DNA from: Larix sibirica
Lineage: Eukaryota; Streptophyta; Pinopsida; Pinales; Pinaceae
Direction: 5' to 3'
NCBI GenBank assembly: GCA_004151065.3
Contig: NWUY0304803059.1
Span: 1 to 22,248, forward strand
Length of the DNA stretch: 22,248 bases
A program made the position numbers and the translations under genes. Positions 10,530 through 20,901 of the stretch are shown here, piece by piece. Under the pieces are notes generated by a model that saw only the letters and a list, made by a program, of their open reading frames with translations, had not been told where the DNA came from and ran no database searches. Within the stretch, counting starts at the first letter, position 1, and every line of letters begins with the position of its first letter.

Positions 10530-11050
10530 ATGACAGCATGGTTCATCCACTCACCACTAGAGCAATTCAAAGTAGTAAGTTTCCTTTCTGTTAATGTACC
10601 TATCTTCCTATATTGGAACATTGCACTAACTAATCTTGGATTCTACGCACTAATTACATTAGCTCTAGTAATTGGTATCCACACAGTTGGAGCAAACAAC
10701 CTACGAGTTGTACCTTCACGATGGAATATCTCACTAGAGGCTTCATATGCATCACTACTATCAATGGTTAAAAACCAAATTGTACGCACGAGGTATACTT
10801 ACCCAAATTTTTACGCACTATTATGGTTCGTACTACTTTATAACCTTAACGGTAACATTGCTTACGGATTGACTGTAACAACATAAGCAGTTGTATGTCT
10901 AGGGCTAAGTGTAGCTATCTTCCTTGGAGTTACAATCTAGGTCTAGCTAAACACCGAATACACTTCTTCTCATTCTTTGTACCACAAGGTATAAGTGTAA
11001 ATTGAATCTCCACTAATACCTCTAGCACTAGTTACTCTACTAGTACTTAT
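10530..11050 (+). pseudogene. atp6: Fungal-type mitochondrial atp6, N-terminal two-thirds, decayed
   Basis: ATP synthase subunit a forms the proton channel of the Fo sector in the inner membrane. The ATG at 10530 is followed by the family hallmark SPLEQF. Next come WNIALTNLGFY, HTVGANN, VPSRWNISLEASYASL and GNIAYGLTVTT, which follow fungal Atp6 and not plant atp6. The open frame is broken by TAA at 10884-10886, where a Ser or similar residue is expected. Similarity resumes beyond it (VVCLGLSVAIFLGVTI). A 1-base loss occurs near 10937, then a TGA at 11003-11005 and another shift. Similarity stops near 11050 after a TLLVLI motif. The final third, with the key Arg-bearing helix region, is absent. 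It lies 61 bp downstream of nad4 on the same strand, and the pair probably preserves a donor gene order. Confidence 0.9.
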
Positions 11051-11221
11051 TTAACTAATTTAATTGCCGCAATAAAACATCACTTTTTTATACCCGGATA
11101 ATAGATTATACCTCTAGAGGCTCAGACATGTATTTGAAGACTCTTTAGACCTCATCATAATTTTGGAAGGGCCATGTTTTTACCACAAAACGCGCAGGAA
11201 TCACCTTGCTCTCCCAACGTA

Positions 11222-11236
11222 AAGCAAGCCTTTCCT
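11222..11236 (+). repeat. Possible decayed partial Bpu-like element
   Basis: Fifteen consecutive bases (AAGCAAGCCTTTCCT) match the 3' part of the 35-bp element found 100 bp downstream. The other half is absent. It could be a truncated copy or chance. Confidence 0.4.
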
Positions 11237-11320
11237 ATTAGACCCACAAAGAATTTGAACTCTTTAGACAGAAACATGCATTTTAACGAGCTTAAAGGCT
11301 ACTGAAAAATTCTTTTATGA

Positions 11321-11355
11321 CCTTGCCCTCCCTTTGGTCAAGCAAGCCTTTCCTT
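11321..11355 (+). mobile_element. Bpu-like 35-bp short interspersed element, copy 1
   Basis: It starts and ends with CCTT (AAGG on the other strand) and includes the GCCCTCCCTTTGGTCAAGC core. Its central 33 bp are identical to three other copies in the window. It sits in non-coding DNA, so its insertion site cannot be checked against a gene. The length near 35 bp and terminal AAGG direct repeats recall the Bpu elements of Cycas mitochondrial DNA. The Bpu10I-type CCTNAGC site is not present, so this would be a related or parallel family. Confidence 0.8.
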
Positions 11356-11590
11356 TGATGAACAGATAATGAAATGCCTTATTAACCGGTTGAAAGCATA
11401 CTGGTGAGAAGTAACTCCCTAGTCTCAGTTAACCTACAGCCCAGTAGCTTTGAACCTAGTATACCAGACCAATTGTTATCCTCCCATATTCTTTTTTATA
11501 GTTATTTATACATTATATAGTTGCTTGCTCGTCCCATACCATATTCTTTTTTCTTTTTTATAGTAATAGGAAGAACATCCCATACCCTTT

Positions 11591-11655
11591 GTAACAGCCA
11601 CTCCCATAACAGCCGTAACAGTCCTAGCCGTAACAACCTAGCCGTAACAACCTAG
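11591..11655 (+). repeat. 14-bp tandem repeat (CCTAGCCGTAACAA)
   Basis: CCTAGCCGTAACAA is perfectly repeated at 11623-11636 and 11637-11650. It is preceded by looser GTAACAGCC/CATAACAGCCGTAACAGT units from 11591 and followed by a partial CCTAG. It is non-coding. Confidence 0.85.
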
Positions 11656-12840
11656 TAAACAGATCGTCTTATCCCCTAGCAGAATGTCCTAGCCCCTATC
11701 TGCCTTATTTTAGAATAGTTTGATCTATATATAGATATATATAATAATAGAAATACCGTATTTACTTTTTTTATACATTTACCTTCTTTCACATCGACAT
11801 GCATTGAACAATCTTAAAAAGCCGTTTGGGATCATGTCAGTAATATTATTGGAGCAACAGTCATCCAAGGAATAAAATGGCCTAGAGCTCTCTTTTCTTT
11901 ATTTACCCTTATTCTTCAAATCTATTCCCAAGAATGGATGGACAGATAGATCATTTATAAACCCATTGTTGGGGTCCGAGTATTATTATTCTACCTTCTT
12001 CGGGTTCAAGTGGCGCGTAAGCGCGCTCAAATGGTTGTATAATATGTTTATCCCGGTACCCATTAAGCAGCACCTTGCCGCCTCATTTGCTAACCACCTA
12101 ATAAGCTAGCTCTATTACCTGCTGAGCTATAGTATAAACCCCCTACAAGCTAGATAATCCCTCCTCCCTCTTATATTCTGGCAGTAGTTCCTAAGACAGT
12201 TCCCACGATAAAACGACTGTTGTGACATTCATACAGTAGGCATAACCAGGTCCTCCCTAGAAGCAATCGAGGTATGTTATTAAGTTGTTGGAGATGGAAG
12301 CACAGAAGCCATCGTAGTCTGAAGAGGCTAAGGAGTGCAGGTTCTCTTTATTCTGCCCCACTGTAAAGCTTCAAAAGTTTGGTTCCGGTCGATCCAAAAA
12401 GCCTTCGCTAAAAGCATATTTTATAAAGAGAAACCGGAGTTTGTCGGGGGTCCAAGTATGATATTTCCCCGTCGGGTTCTCGAACTTGCATTTTTCAGCA
12501 GACAAATTTATTATGTAATTGATGTAAGGACTAGTCAGGAAGCCTAAACAGGAGACATAACCGGGAGGACGAGAACAGAGCAGCAGCCATACCTAAAACC
12601 TATACCCTTTAACTATACACCCCACATAGCCAATCATAGACAGACAGAAGGTAATCGCCAATAGCTTATAGCAGGTAGACAGTAGGTAGTACTTGCTTTA
12701 AGGTCCTTGATAGGCATAGCCAGGAGTCATAGCAGCCACCGGTTGTAATTCATTATAGTAGCCAGTAGGTATATAATCCCAGGAACAGGGGGTTATCCCA
12801 GGAGTCAACGTCGCTTGTCAATGCACACTCAATCTAACTA
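11656..12840. other. Spacer, no gene recognised
   Basis: No conserved gene is seen. A GTG-initiated open frame (12335-12547, 70 codons, plus strand) is free of stops but has no family signature I know. A short GC-rich inverted repeat (GCGCGTAAGCGCGC) lies near 12014-12027. A tRNA-like half is noted at 12091-12141. A sequence with a TTCCTAAGACAGTT block near 12189 is distantly related to segments near 8190 and 8322. Confidence 0.4.
12091..12141 (-). other. tRNA-like 5' half, weak
   Basis: On the minus strand GGGGTTTATA is followed by AGCTCAGCAGGTAATAGAGC, which has the GCTC...GAGC D-arm and loop pattern of a tRNA. The acceptor/D-arm spacing is too long. No convincing anticodon arm, T-arm (GGTTCGA) or matching acceptor 3' strand follows. 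At most it is a decayed tRNA fragment. Confidence 0.2.
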
Positions 12841-13290
12841 AGTTTATCAGTTCCAAAACCTACAAGAAGAAGACATCTCCAAAACGGACAAGAAGAAATC
12901 CAATAAGAATTCACCAATTGGTTTCCAAACAGAAAAGAAGACATCGGCACCTGGCATTGAGTGCATCAACACTTGGAGCAACACCTGGCATCGACTCGTG
13001 GCAGCATGGAGTACCGGCATCGACTCTTTACGCATACCTGGATTGATTAACAGCATCGCCACCTGACATCGACTACATGAAGTACAAACATCGAGTGCAT
13101 CAACTCTTGGGATCGACAGCATGGAGAGTAACCAGCATGGAGTAACCAGATAGATACCAGATAGATACAGCATAGAGTAACCAGCAGTAACCAGTGAGAT
13201 ATCCTCTTGGGATCTCTCCTACCAGCATTGAGTACCGGCATTGAGTACCGAAATAAACTCTAGGATCGACAGCATTGAGTAGCCCCCTTG
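12841..13290. repeat. Degenerate GCATCGACT / CAGCATGGAGTA repeat region
   Basis: Phrases such as ACCTGGCATCGACT, GGCATTGAGT, CAGCATGGAGTA, GAGTACCGGCAT and AGTAACCAG recur many times. A local perfect tandem of ACCAGATAGAT occurs near 13145-13166. Open frames on the minus strand here are rich in Cys, Met and Leu because of the repeats, and I do not regard them as genes. Confidence 0.65.
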
Positions 13291-14640
13291 TTAGATTAGG
13301 CCCCTCCCATTGTTTAGCGGAGCCCAGTGTATTAGATCCAGGGGATTGTATCAGCGGATTCAAGCCGGGTAGCCAAGCATGGATTAGAGCCAGTGGATTA
13401 GCACCCATCCCTTCCACTCCCATAGCGAGAGCCATGGTAATTGGCGCATCGACTCACCTCTTTAGCATATAGTTCTCTTCTGTGCCCCCTTCGCCTTATT
13501 TGATCGAAAATATAAGACCCTCCTTCATTCGCCCTTCCGGTTCCAACTTAAAAAGCCGGTGCTGTGGGAGCGAGCTCCATCAGGCTCCACTCGCCTGGCG
13601 TGCTTGGTAGCTTGAATTCGCTCTCAGTGAAAGCTTCCCTGCTGGCTAGCCTACCTGAGAATCACGGAATAGTTTCTCAATAGAATACAGGACTACTGAC
13701 CACTAGCTTTGCTTTCGCTGACTTGCCAGCTGTCAGTCTATACATGATTACTTAAGAATAAGAAGAACAGCCTTCCGTAACTCCAATGCTTAGTTGGTTG
13801 TTAGGTTGTTTTTATCATATGGAGGAAGACTTTCGAATCAAACCACTAGCTGTAAGTCGCTCTCCCATCAGGATGGAATTCCAGAGAAGGAACCACTAGC
13901 ATAAAGTGCTTATTCATTTGCTTGCTTCCTTGCTTAGAGCTAAGCTTTGGTACTTGATTGAGCAGGCGGAACTGGAGCAGGGACGAATGAAGAGGGCGCG
14001 GATAAAGAGAATAGGCAGATTGTAGAGTAAGTGCGTAGAAATAAAGTATCAACAGTATATCCTCGTTTTCGTGAAGTAGAAAAGGTGAGAGCTGAGATAT
14101 AACTGGACCAATGGGATATCCAGCCTGTTTAAAGATAAGAGTTAAGGTCTGAGGCAAAGGTGGCAAAGGTATGGAAAGCGGAAAGAGATAGTGCATTAGG
14201 ATCCCCTTTTCAGGGTTTTTTTAGGCCGTAATGCTTGCTTTTAATAGGAAGGCGTGCACGCGTACAGTATAAAAAATTGGTCAGAAATCGGCCCAATGTA
14301 CAACAAATAGACGTTTTTTCTCTTCAACAGGGCATCCTATTGCCTCGGGGATGGATGGCTTTAGATCTGATGTTATGGATTAGATAAATAATTTTATTAC
14401 TTTCCCTTTTGGGGTTGGGGGTGGCGGTCTTGGAGCTGTACTTTTCACTGTAATCGTTGTCATCTTTTCTTTTTATGGAAGGTTAGCTCGCTGAATCCTG
14501 CATCTTCCATCGAGAGCAGTTCCACTTCCTTCCTTTTTAGTAGTAGTACAGGAGTAGTAGCTGTGTCGCTATAAAAGAAGACAAGCTTCCCTCGGCTTCG
14601 GTAAGAGCGACTTGTATGGTCAGTACCTTTATCCACGCCT
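13291..14640. other. Plant-mitochondrial-like spacer, no gene recognised
   Basis: Mixed-composition DNA. A minus-strand 116-codon open frame (13846-14196) is Leu/Pro/Ser-rich, with no motif or neighbour to support it. An imperfect hairpin (GGAGCGAGCTCC ... GGCTCCACTCGCC) lies around 13568-13597. Nothing else stands out. Confidence 0.35.
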
Positions 14641-15200
14641 TGCCACTTCCGGGTAGGCAGCGAGTGGAGTACATTACACGAGCCTTAAGTAGTGTGAGTA
14701 GAGTGAAAGCCAAGAGAGCGAGAGCAGTCAGTGCCGTGAGTAGTACTGGGAGTAGTTATAGTAGGAACATTTTCGGTTCCAGTGTCTGAGGTAGCAAGAT
14801 GGAAAAAGCGAGTAAACATTGCTAACTGAGGAAATAGAGAGCGTAGGAGTCAGTGCCAGTGTCGTCCTCCTTGTGATATGATAAATCAAATATCTTCTTG
14901 GCGTGGCGATGCGCTGAACGCAGGCGGATCATATATCTCTCTGGTAAGTGAGGAAATCCTGTCTCACTCACAGTTTATTGTATTTCCTCCGGTAAGTAAG
15001 GAAGTCAGTTAGCTTTTCTTTTAATATAGTTCCTTCAGTCTTTCTTTTCGTCAGTAAGTCGGTTTGTTTCAAATCTTTATTTCCTTATGTATTTTAGTCA
15101 GTCACTAGCGGAAAGTAAGTAGGCTATATTGCTTTATCTATCTTTATTTTCCGTCCTGTTACGTAAAGTTCCGAAGGCTGACCTCACGCTATCTTGAGCT
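14641..15200. repeat. Degenerate GTAAGT/AGTCAGT-rich repeat region
   Basis: Short words GTAAGT(GA)GGAA, CAGTAAGT, GTCAGT, GAGTAG and GTGAGTAG recur through the segment. For example, GGTAAGTGAGGAA near 14942 is followed by GGTAAGTAAGGAA near 14991. There is no coding potential. It looks like an old diverged repeat tract similar in style to those at 7.2, 9.5 and 12.9 kb, but with a different vocabulary. Confidence 0.45.
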
Positions 15201-15644
15201 CCTGACTTCCCGAGTCTGTAAAAGAGAAGCGAGCTCGAATCCAGATGTCACAGCTACAAGAAAGAGGACAAGAAAGCGAGCGGTCAAGCGTTTCAATCAA
15301 TCAGCAACAGCAGTAAAGAAAGAGCAGGCCAACTATTCTAAACAAGTTAGCCTCTTTTAAGAAAGAGGAGATAGTTGTCTGAGGGAGCTCGATTCTAAAA
15401 ATTACCATTTTTTTCTTTAGATAAAAAGGAGGCCTTATATAGATGACTGCAACATAATGGTTTGGCAAAATTAAAGCTACAGATAGCTTCCTTAACCGCT
15501 AATTAGATATATCTCTATCCGCTTTCTTGGAACTTGTGAGATGTTGCCCCTAATTTTATCTTTCCCTTCTGCTCGTTATTTCCTTTTGCTCAGCGTTCAG
15601 TTCTGAGAATATAATTAATTTGTATGGGAAGTTTTCTAAGTGTT
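15201..15644. other. Spacer, no gene recognised
   Basis: Purine-rich in the first half (AAGAAAGAGGACAAGAAAGCGAG) and AT-rich in the second. It ends where reverse transcriptase similarity begins. Confidence 0.4.
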
Positions 15645-17745
15645 CCTTCTTTTAGAATGAGATTAAGTATCCAGGACATGTGATCAGTGGGGATGGATTG
15701 CAGTTGGCCCCAGTAAAATAAAGGCCATAATGAATTGGCCAATGCCTAGATATGCTCAATAGATATGCAACTTTATGGGACTGATTGGTTACTACAGAAG
15801 ATTCATGGAAGTATTTGATAAAATCACTAATCCCATCACCTCCCTACAGTTAAAAGGAATAAGATATGACTGGACAGATAAGTGTGAGGAAGCATTTGTA
15901 GGATTAAAGTTGAAATAACAAGCACCCCAATCCTTATGGTGCCAGATATGGAAATAATTTTTACATCTGTATGGATGCTTTTGGAGAAGGTTTTGGCGCA
16001 GTCTTGATGCATGAAGGAGGAGTTATAGCTGATGCATCACGTAAGCTTAATCACCATGAAATCAATTATGCCACTCGTGATCTGGAGTTGGTTTTAAAGT
16101 GATGGCCCTGGGATTGTGAAGATATTATCTCATAAGGTGAAAAATTGAGCTAAAGGTGACACCTAAAATTTGCAATCTATTTTGACCCAAAAGGACCTAA
16201 ACACCCAGTAGCAGTGTTGGAGCGAATTGTTTAGCGAGTATGATTTCAATATCCCATATCAAGGGTAAGGAGAACTGGGTTGCTGATGCTCTGAGCAGAA
16301 GGCCAGGATTAACCCACTAATATCATAAAGTGCATTTGAGATATCAAGTTTTAAGCCACCTAGTTGAGGACAACTGGCATCAACAGGTTAAATCCACCTT
16401 GCAGAATGGAGTGCCAGTGGGATCTAAATTTTACAGTTGCTCCTTGTAAAATGATGTACTTTTACGATTTGTAGATAGGATTATATATGTTCCAGAGAAT
16501 GGTAATTTACAAAAATTGGTGATGGAAGAAGCCCATGAGCTCCCTATTCCACACACCCTGGAGTAAGAAGATGCATGCAGATTTTTGAAAGGTCTTTTTA
16601 TGGGTAGGGATGAAACATGATATAGTACAGTTTGTGGCCTGGTGTCTTAAATGTAAATGGGTTAAGGTAGAACACCGTAACTCTGTAGGTCTTTTACAAC
16701 CTCATGAGATACCGGAGACTAAATGGGAAGTTATCTCGATGGACGACTCTGTGGAGTAATTACCTATGACTCCCCAAAGGCATGATTGTATAATGGTGAT
16801 AGTTGACAAGTTAACCAAGAGTGCTCACTTTATCCTAGTTCAGAGCACCTTTGATGCACCAGCCTTGGCACAGGTTTTTCTCGAAGAGATAATTCGCTCG
16901 CATGGGGTGCCTCGGAAAATTATTTCAGATAGAGATTATTGGTTTACTTCTAGTTTCTGGAAGAGTATTAAAAAAAGATATATATATATATATGGATACA
17001 CAGTTTCATTTTAGTATTGCATATCATCCGATGATGGATGACCATACAAATAAAGTTAACCAAGTACTAGAGTACATGTTGAGGATGTATGTTATGGACC
17101 GAAAGAATTAGTGAGATAAATATCCTTATGTAGTTAAGTTTGCATACAACAATAGTTCTCATAGTTCCATAGGCACATCTCCATATGAGTTCCTATATGG
17201 GAGACCTTGCAGGACTCCTTTGAGTTGGAATTGGTTATAGGATCGGGTCATGTTGGGACCTAACATGCTCCAATAAATAGAACATATTTTTATTATTAAA
17301 CAAAGTATTAAGGAAGCCAAGGACCGTCAGACAAGTTATGCAAATGCAAAAAGAAAAAAAAAAGAAGCTATGAAATAGGTAACAAAGTCTTCAATAGATT
17401 CAGACCTACTAGGAGTTACTTTATATTTAGCAAAGGAATGAAGTTGTCGCCGAGAAGATTTATTGGACCATTCAAGATCCTAAAGAGGATCGAACCTGTT
17501 GCTTACCGTATTGTGCTACCATCCCATCTAGGAAAGATTCATTTTGTATTTAATGCTTATATACTTAGACATTATATTATTGATCCCTTATATTTGTAAA
17601 ATTGGAAAAATTGTAGGTTTCAAGGGGAGGGAACCCTACAAGTAAAACCACTTTGTATACTTGAAAGGAGGGTTTGTCAGCTCAAGAAATGGGATTATTT
17701 CATAATGTTTTTAAAAGTTGCGAATATGATGTGATGAAAAAGGTT
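15645..17745 (+). pseudogene. Ty3/gypsy chromovirus pol, 5'-truncated and decayed
   Basis: Domains in order: the end of reverse transcriptase (GHVIS near 15669, then GYYRRF near 15787); RNase H (CMDAFGEGFGAVLMHEGG from about 15968, DASRKLNHHEINYATRD from about 16032, ADALSRRP near 16281); the integrase zinc region with Cys-Leu-Lys-Cys at 16642-16653; the integrase core, with Asp at 16742-16744 and at 16928-16930 (ISDRD) and VDKLTKSAHF near 16802; the KLSPRRFIGPF module near 17441; and FNAYILRHY. A broken chromodomain-like end follows (LERRVCQL near 17663). The frame has many stops and shifts, for instance at 15719 and 16113. The protein once made and integrated element DNA. The left end breaks within RT, and the right end stops near 17745 before an LTR-like region of the opposite element. 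Confidence 0.9.
16979..16993. repeat. (TA)n microsatellite within integrase
   Basis: An A-rich run followed by about seven TA dinucleotides interrupts the integrase between WKSI and MDTQF, where related elements have only a few residues. It is a slippage expansion in dead coding sequence. Confidence 0.85.
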
Positions 17746-18510
17746 TTTTGCTATTAAACATATGCATATATCATGATGAATAAAACATATATGATCTATT
17801 GTTGCATTTAAATATACTATTATTATGTAGGTGATAATGACATAAGAATGAACATGTGTTGGATAAATTAGATTCTTTTTTGCATTTAGTAGATGCGTCG
17901 TATTGATAATGAAATGATGCTTTTATGTTACTCATGTATGATGGTAAATTAACTCATTTTATCTTCGCAAATACCTTATAATCTCACTCATGGTTACAAA
18001 GTAATTCCATGGCTTAATTTATTCATAATTCTATAGCTATAATACTATGGCAGCTTAGGTGCAGAGAAAAAACTCGAGAAAGAATTAATGGGAATAATGA
18101 TCCAAGGAACCCCTTGCATGCCCAAAACCTTGGCTTATATTTGCATGCCAATGAGAGAGCATATGCCTTCATGAAAGGCCCACGTATCTCTCTCATGCAA
18201 CTTATCCCAAGGCTTAGTATAATATAATACAAGGATTAATAATAAGGTTTAAATAAACAAAAGTTAAGACTTTAGGTTATATTACTAGCTAAGGTCTTAC
18301 CCTTTAGCCCCTAAAGCCTTCTATAAGCCCCTTTAATCCCCCTCCCATGGAGTCATAGCCCCTCATTTGTTTTACTTTTTCTTATAAAGCTTGTGATGTA
18401 GATTATTATATTTAATCAAGGTACAATTTACAACCACAGATGTCTTGGCTTATAGCCATCTCATCATTACATATAGATTGATATTCGGGGATAAAAGCTG
18501 GGGTGTTACA
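17746..18510 (-). mobile_element. Probable 3' LTR of the minus-strand chromovirus
   Basis: On the minus strand an LTR-type start TGTAACACCCC begins at 18510. It is immediately preceded by a polypurine tract (AAGTTAAGGGGGGA, 18511-18524), the site of plus-strand priming in LTR elements. The interval downstream on that strand is AT-rich and non-coding, as LTRs are. The far end cannot be fixed because I see no second LTR copy. The 17746 boundary is the point where plus-strand pol similarity stops and is only approximate. Confidence 0.65.
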
Positions 18511-19388
18511 TCCCCCCTTAACTTTTGCACTGTCGTCAGTGCAACATTAATTAGGTATAATACAAACTTTACATCAAAATTTTGAAAATAAATAAAATAA
18601 AAGCGAGTACATTTATTGCATAGTTTCTTCCAGCTCCCATGTTGCTTCTTCATGGTTGTAATGGGTCCAATGAACCTTTACCTGCCCTATGGCTTGGTTC
18701 TTGAGCACCATTACTTTCCTGTCCGAGATTCATACTGGTTTTACCTGGAAATCTCCTTCCAGTTCACTTGGATAAAAGTCCAATCAATAACATGGTTAGG
18801 ATCATGTGCATACTTTTCAAATTGATACATGAAACACATTATGCACTCTTATGCTAGCAATAAATGCAAGCTCATATGAAACAGGTCCTATTCTACTCAA
18901 GATCTAAAAAGGACCACAAATCTGCCTGCTAGCTTGGTACACCTCCCCAAACTTTAGGGAACTTTTATTTGGTTTCATTTTCAAGAACACATGTTTTCCA
19001 ACTTTGAATTCCATTTGTATCCTGCCTTTATCTGCATAACTCTTTTGCCTATCCTATGTTGCCTTTATTTTCTACTTGATTTAACCATCTGCTCTTCTAT
19101 ATCCTTAAGCAACTTTGGTCCAAGCACTACCTACCTTTGTCAGCTGGATTATCCCAACTCACTAGAGTTTTACATTTTTATTGTACAAAGATTCAAATGG
19201 ACTCATTTTCAATGAAGCATGATACCATTATTGTATGAAAAATATACTAAATACGAGTAATCTTCCCACTTGGATGTTTATCCATAACATGCATCCTCAA
19301 CATGTCTTCGATCACTTGATTAATTCTCTTTGTTTGCCCATCTGTTTGTGGATGGTATGCCGTATAAAAATTCAGATTTGTACCAAAA

Positions 19389-19423
19389 CCTTGCCCTCCC
19401 TTTGGTCAAGCAAGCCTTTCCTT
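19389..19423 (+). mobile_element. Bpu-like 35-bp element, copy 2, inside integrase
   Basis: It is identical to the copy at 11321, including both CCTT ends. It interrupts the minus-strand integrase between the FWKGLFK and TNLNFY motifs, which are nearly adjacent in related elements. Taking one CCTT as the original target, the net insertion is 31 bp and shifts the reading frame. Confidence 0.9.
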
Positions 19424-20670
19424 TGAACAACCCTTTCCAAAAGCTCGAAGTTAATTTTGTGGATCTATGTCTTAAACAATTGCCTTTGGTATCCCATGCA
19501 ATCTGGCAATCTCTTTCATACAAATTTTGGCTATATTGGCTGCCTTATGAGTTGACTTAATTGGAATAAAGTGGGCAACTTTTGTTAGCTTGTCCACCAC
19601 TACCATAATGGATCATATTGCATGACTATCCTGGGCAACTTAGTAATAAATGAATGGTGACTACGGGTCCCATCCATTCTGGTATTGATAATGGTTGTAC
19701 CAAACCTACTGGATGTCTATGCTTAGCATTTACTCTTTTACATTTAATACACCTGGCTATATACATAGCAATATCTTTCTTTATTCCTGGCCAAAAAAAG
19801 TAGTGATTTCTTACTGCTATAATTCTTTTTATATCCAATATGTCCAGTATATATAAATTATGCATTTAATTCAATACAATTTTACTTAATTAACAAGCAT
19901 TAGGAACATAAACTATGTTTTATGCATAAGAATTCCATCATCTGCCAACTTATAGTCTTCATATTTATGCCATACATTTTACTGCTGTAATCCTTTTTTT
20001 ACCTGTTTGTAATACTCATGAAATCACAGCTTCAAGAATTCTATTTTTTTTATCTGATTTGCACATGCTAATGGGTGTAGTATGCATTATAATCTGTATC
20101 CTTCTGCTAAGTGCGTTAGCAACCTATTTATCCTTACCTTTTATATGCTTAATATAAAAATCATATTCACAAAGTTCCATCCATCTTCTTTGCTTGACAT
20201 TCAAAGTATACTATTCAAACAAATATTTCAAAGCATCTGGTTAGTTCTTAATTCAAAATTTTATCCCCATTAAATTAGATAATGTCTCCGCATATTTAAT
20301 GCATGCACTATGGCAACAAGTTGCAAATCATGTGTGACATAATTCTTCTCACGCTCTTTTTTAGCTTTCTTACTCATAACAAACTACATGCCAGTTTTGA
20401 GTAAGAATTCCACCAACATAAAACACATAAAAGTAGCTGGTGCATTTGTAAAACCAAATGGCGCCACTACAAATTCATAGTGCCCACAACTGGTTTTTAA
20501 AGCTTATATCTTTATCCTTTATTCTTACCTGATGGTAGCCTGATCTAAAATTTATCTTTAAGAATATATTTGCTTCTCTTAGCTGAACAAATAGATCATC
20601 AATTCTGGGTATAGTATATTTATTCCTCACAATGACTTTATTTAGCTGCCTAAAACCAATGCACAATCTG

Positions 20671-20705
20671 AAGGAAAGGCTTGCTTGACCAAAGGGAGGG
20701 CAAGG
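20671..20705 (-). mobile_element. Bpu-like 35-bp element, copy 3, inside RT
   Basis: Same sequence, reverse orientation, with AAGG at both ends on the plus strand. In the sense of the minus-strand element it lies between the KKD and FRLCI motifs at the start of reverse transcriptase. Keeping a single 4-bp target leaves exactly the spacing normal for the family, which is strong evidence of insertion. Confidence 0.9.
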
Positions 20706-20901
20706 TTTCATCCTTCTTATATAAAAAGTACTGGTGCTCCCTAAGGAGAAACACTTGGGTGTTTATACCTATTAACAATTATTATAACTGCACCCGTAGT
20801 TCCTTCAACTCTGGTATGCTCATTCTGTATGTAGTCTTAGAACTTAGGGCAACTCTAGGCACCAATTCAATAGAAAAATCAATGTTTTTTTGTGGCAATC
20901 T

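Larger units (their letters stand above)
11051..11590. other. Spacer with one Bpu-like element
   Basis: No fungal coding similarity continues past about 11050 and no gene is recognisable. The interval carries a full 35-bp Bpu-like element (11321-11355) and a 15-base partial match to it (11222-11236). The remainder (11470-11590) is AT-rich with runs of TTTTTTATAG. Confidence 0.5.

Noticed and set aside
9681-11050. Native plant nad4 and atp6
   Set aside because: Residue patterns differ from plant proteins at many diagnostic positions, and the plant nad4 cis-spliced introns are not seen. The match is to the fungal type.
12091-12141. tRNA gene on the minus strand
   Set aside because: Only a D-arm-like half is present. 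There is no T-arm, no clear anticodon stem and no acceptor closure, so it is listed only as a weak fragment.
12335-12547. 70-codon plus-strand open frame, possibly an unknown protein
   Set aside because: It begins at GTG directly after an in-frame stop, lacks a recognised motif, and lies in spacer-like DNA. Chance is more likely.
13846-14196. 116-codon minus-strand open frame
   Set aside because: Leu/Pro/Ser-rich without motifs. No neighbouring gene or known mitochondrial ORF resembles it.
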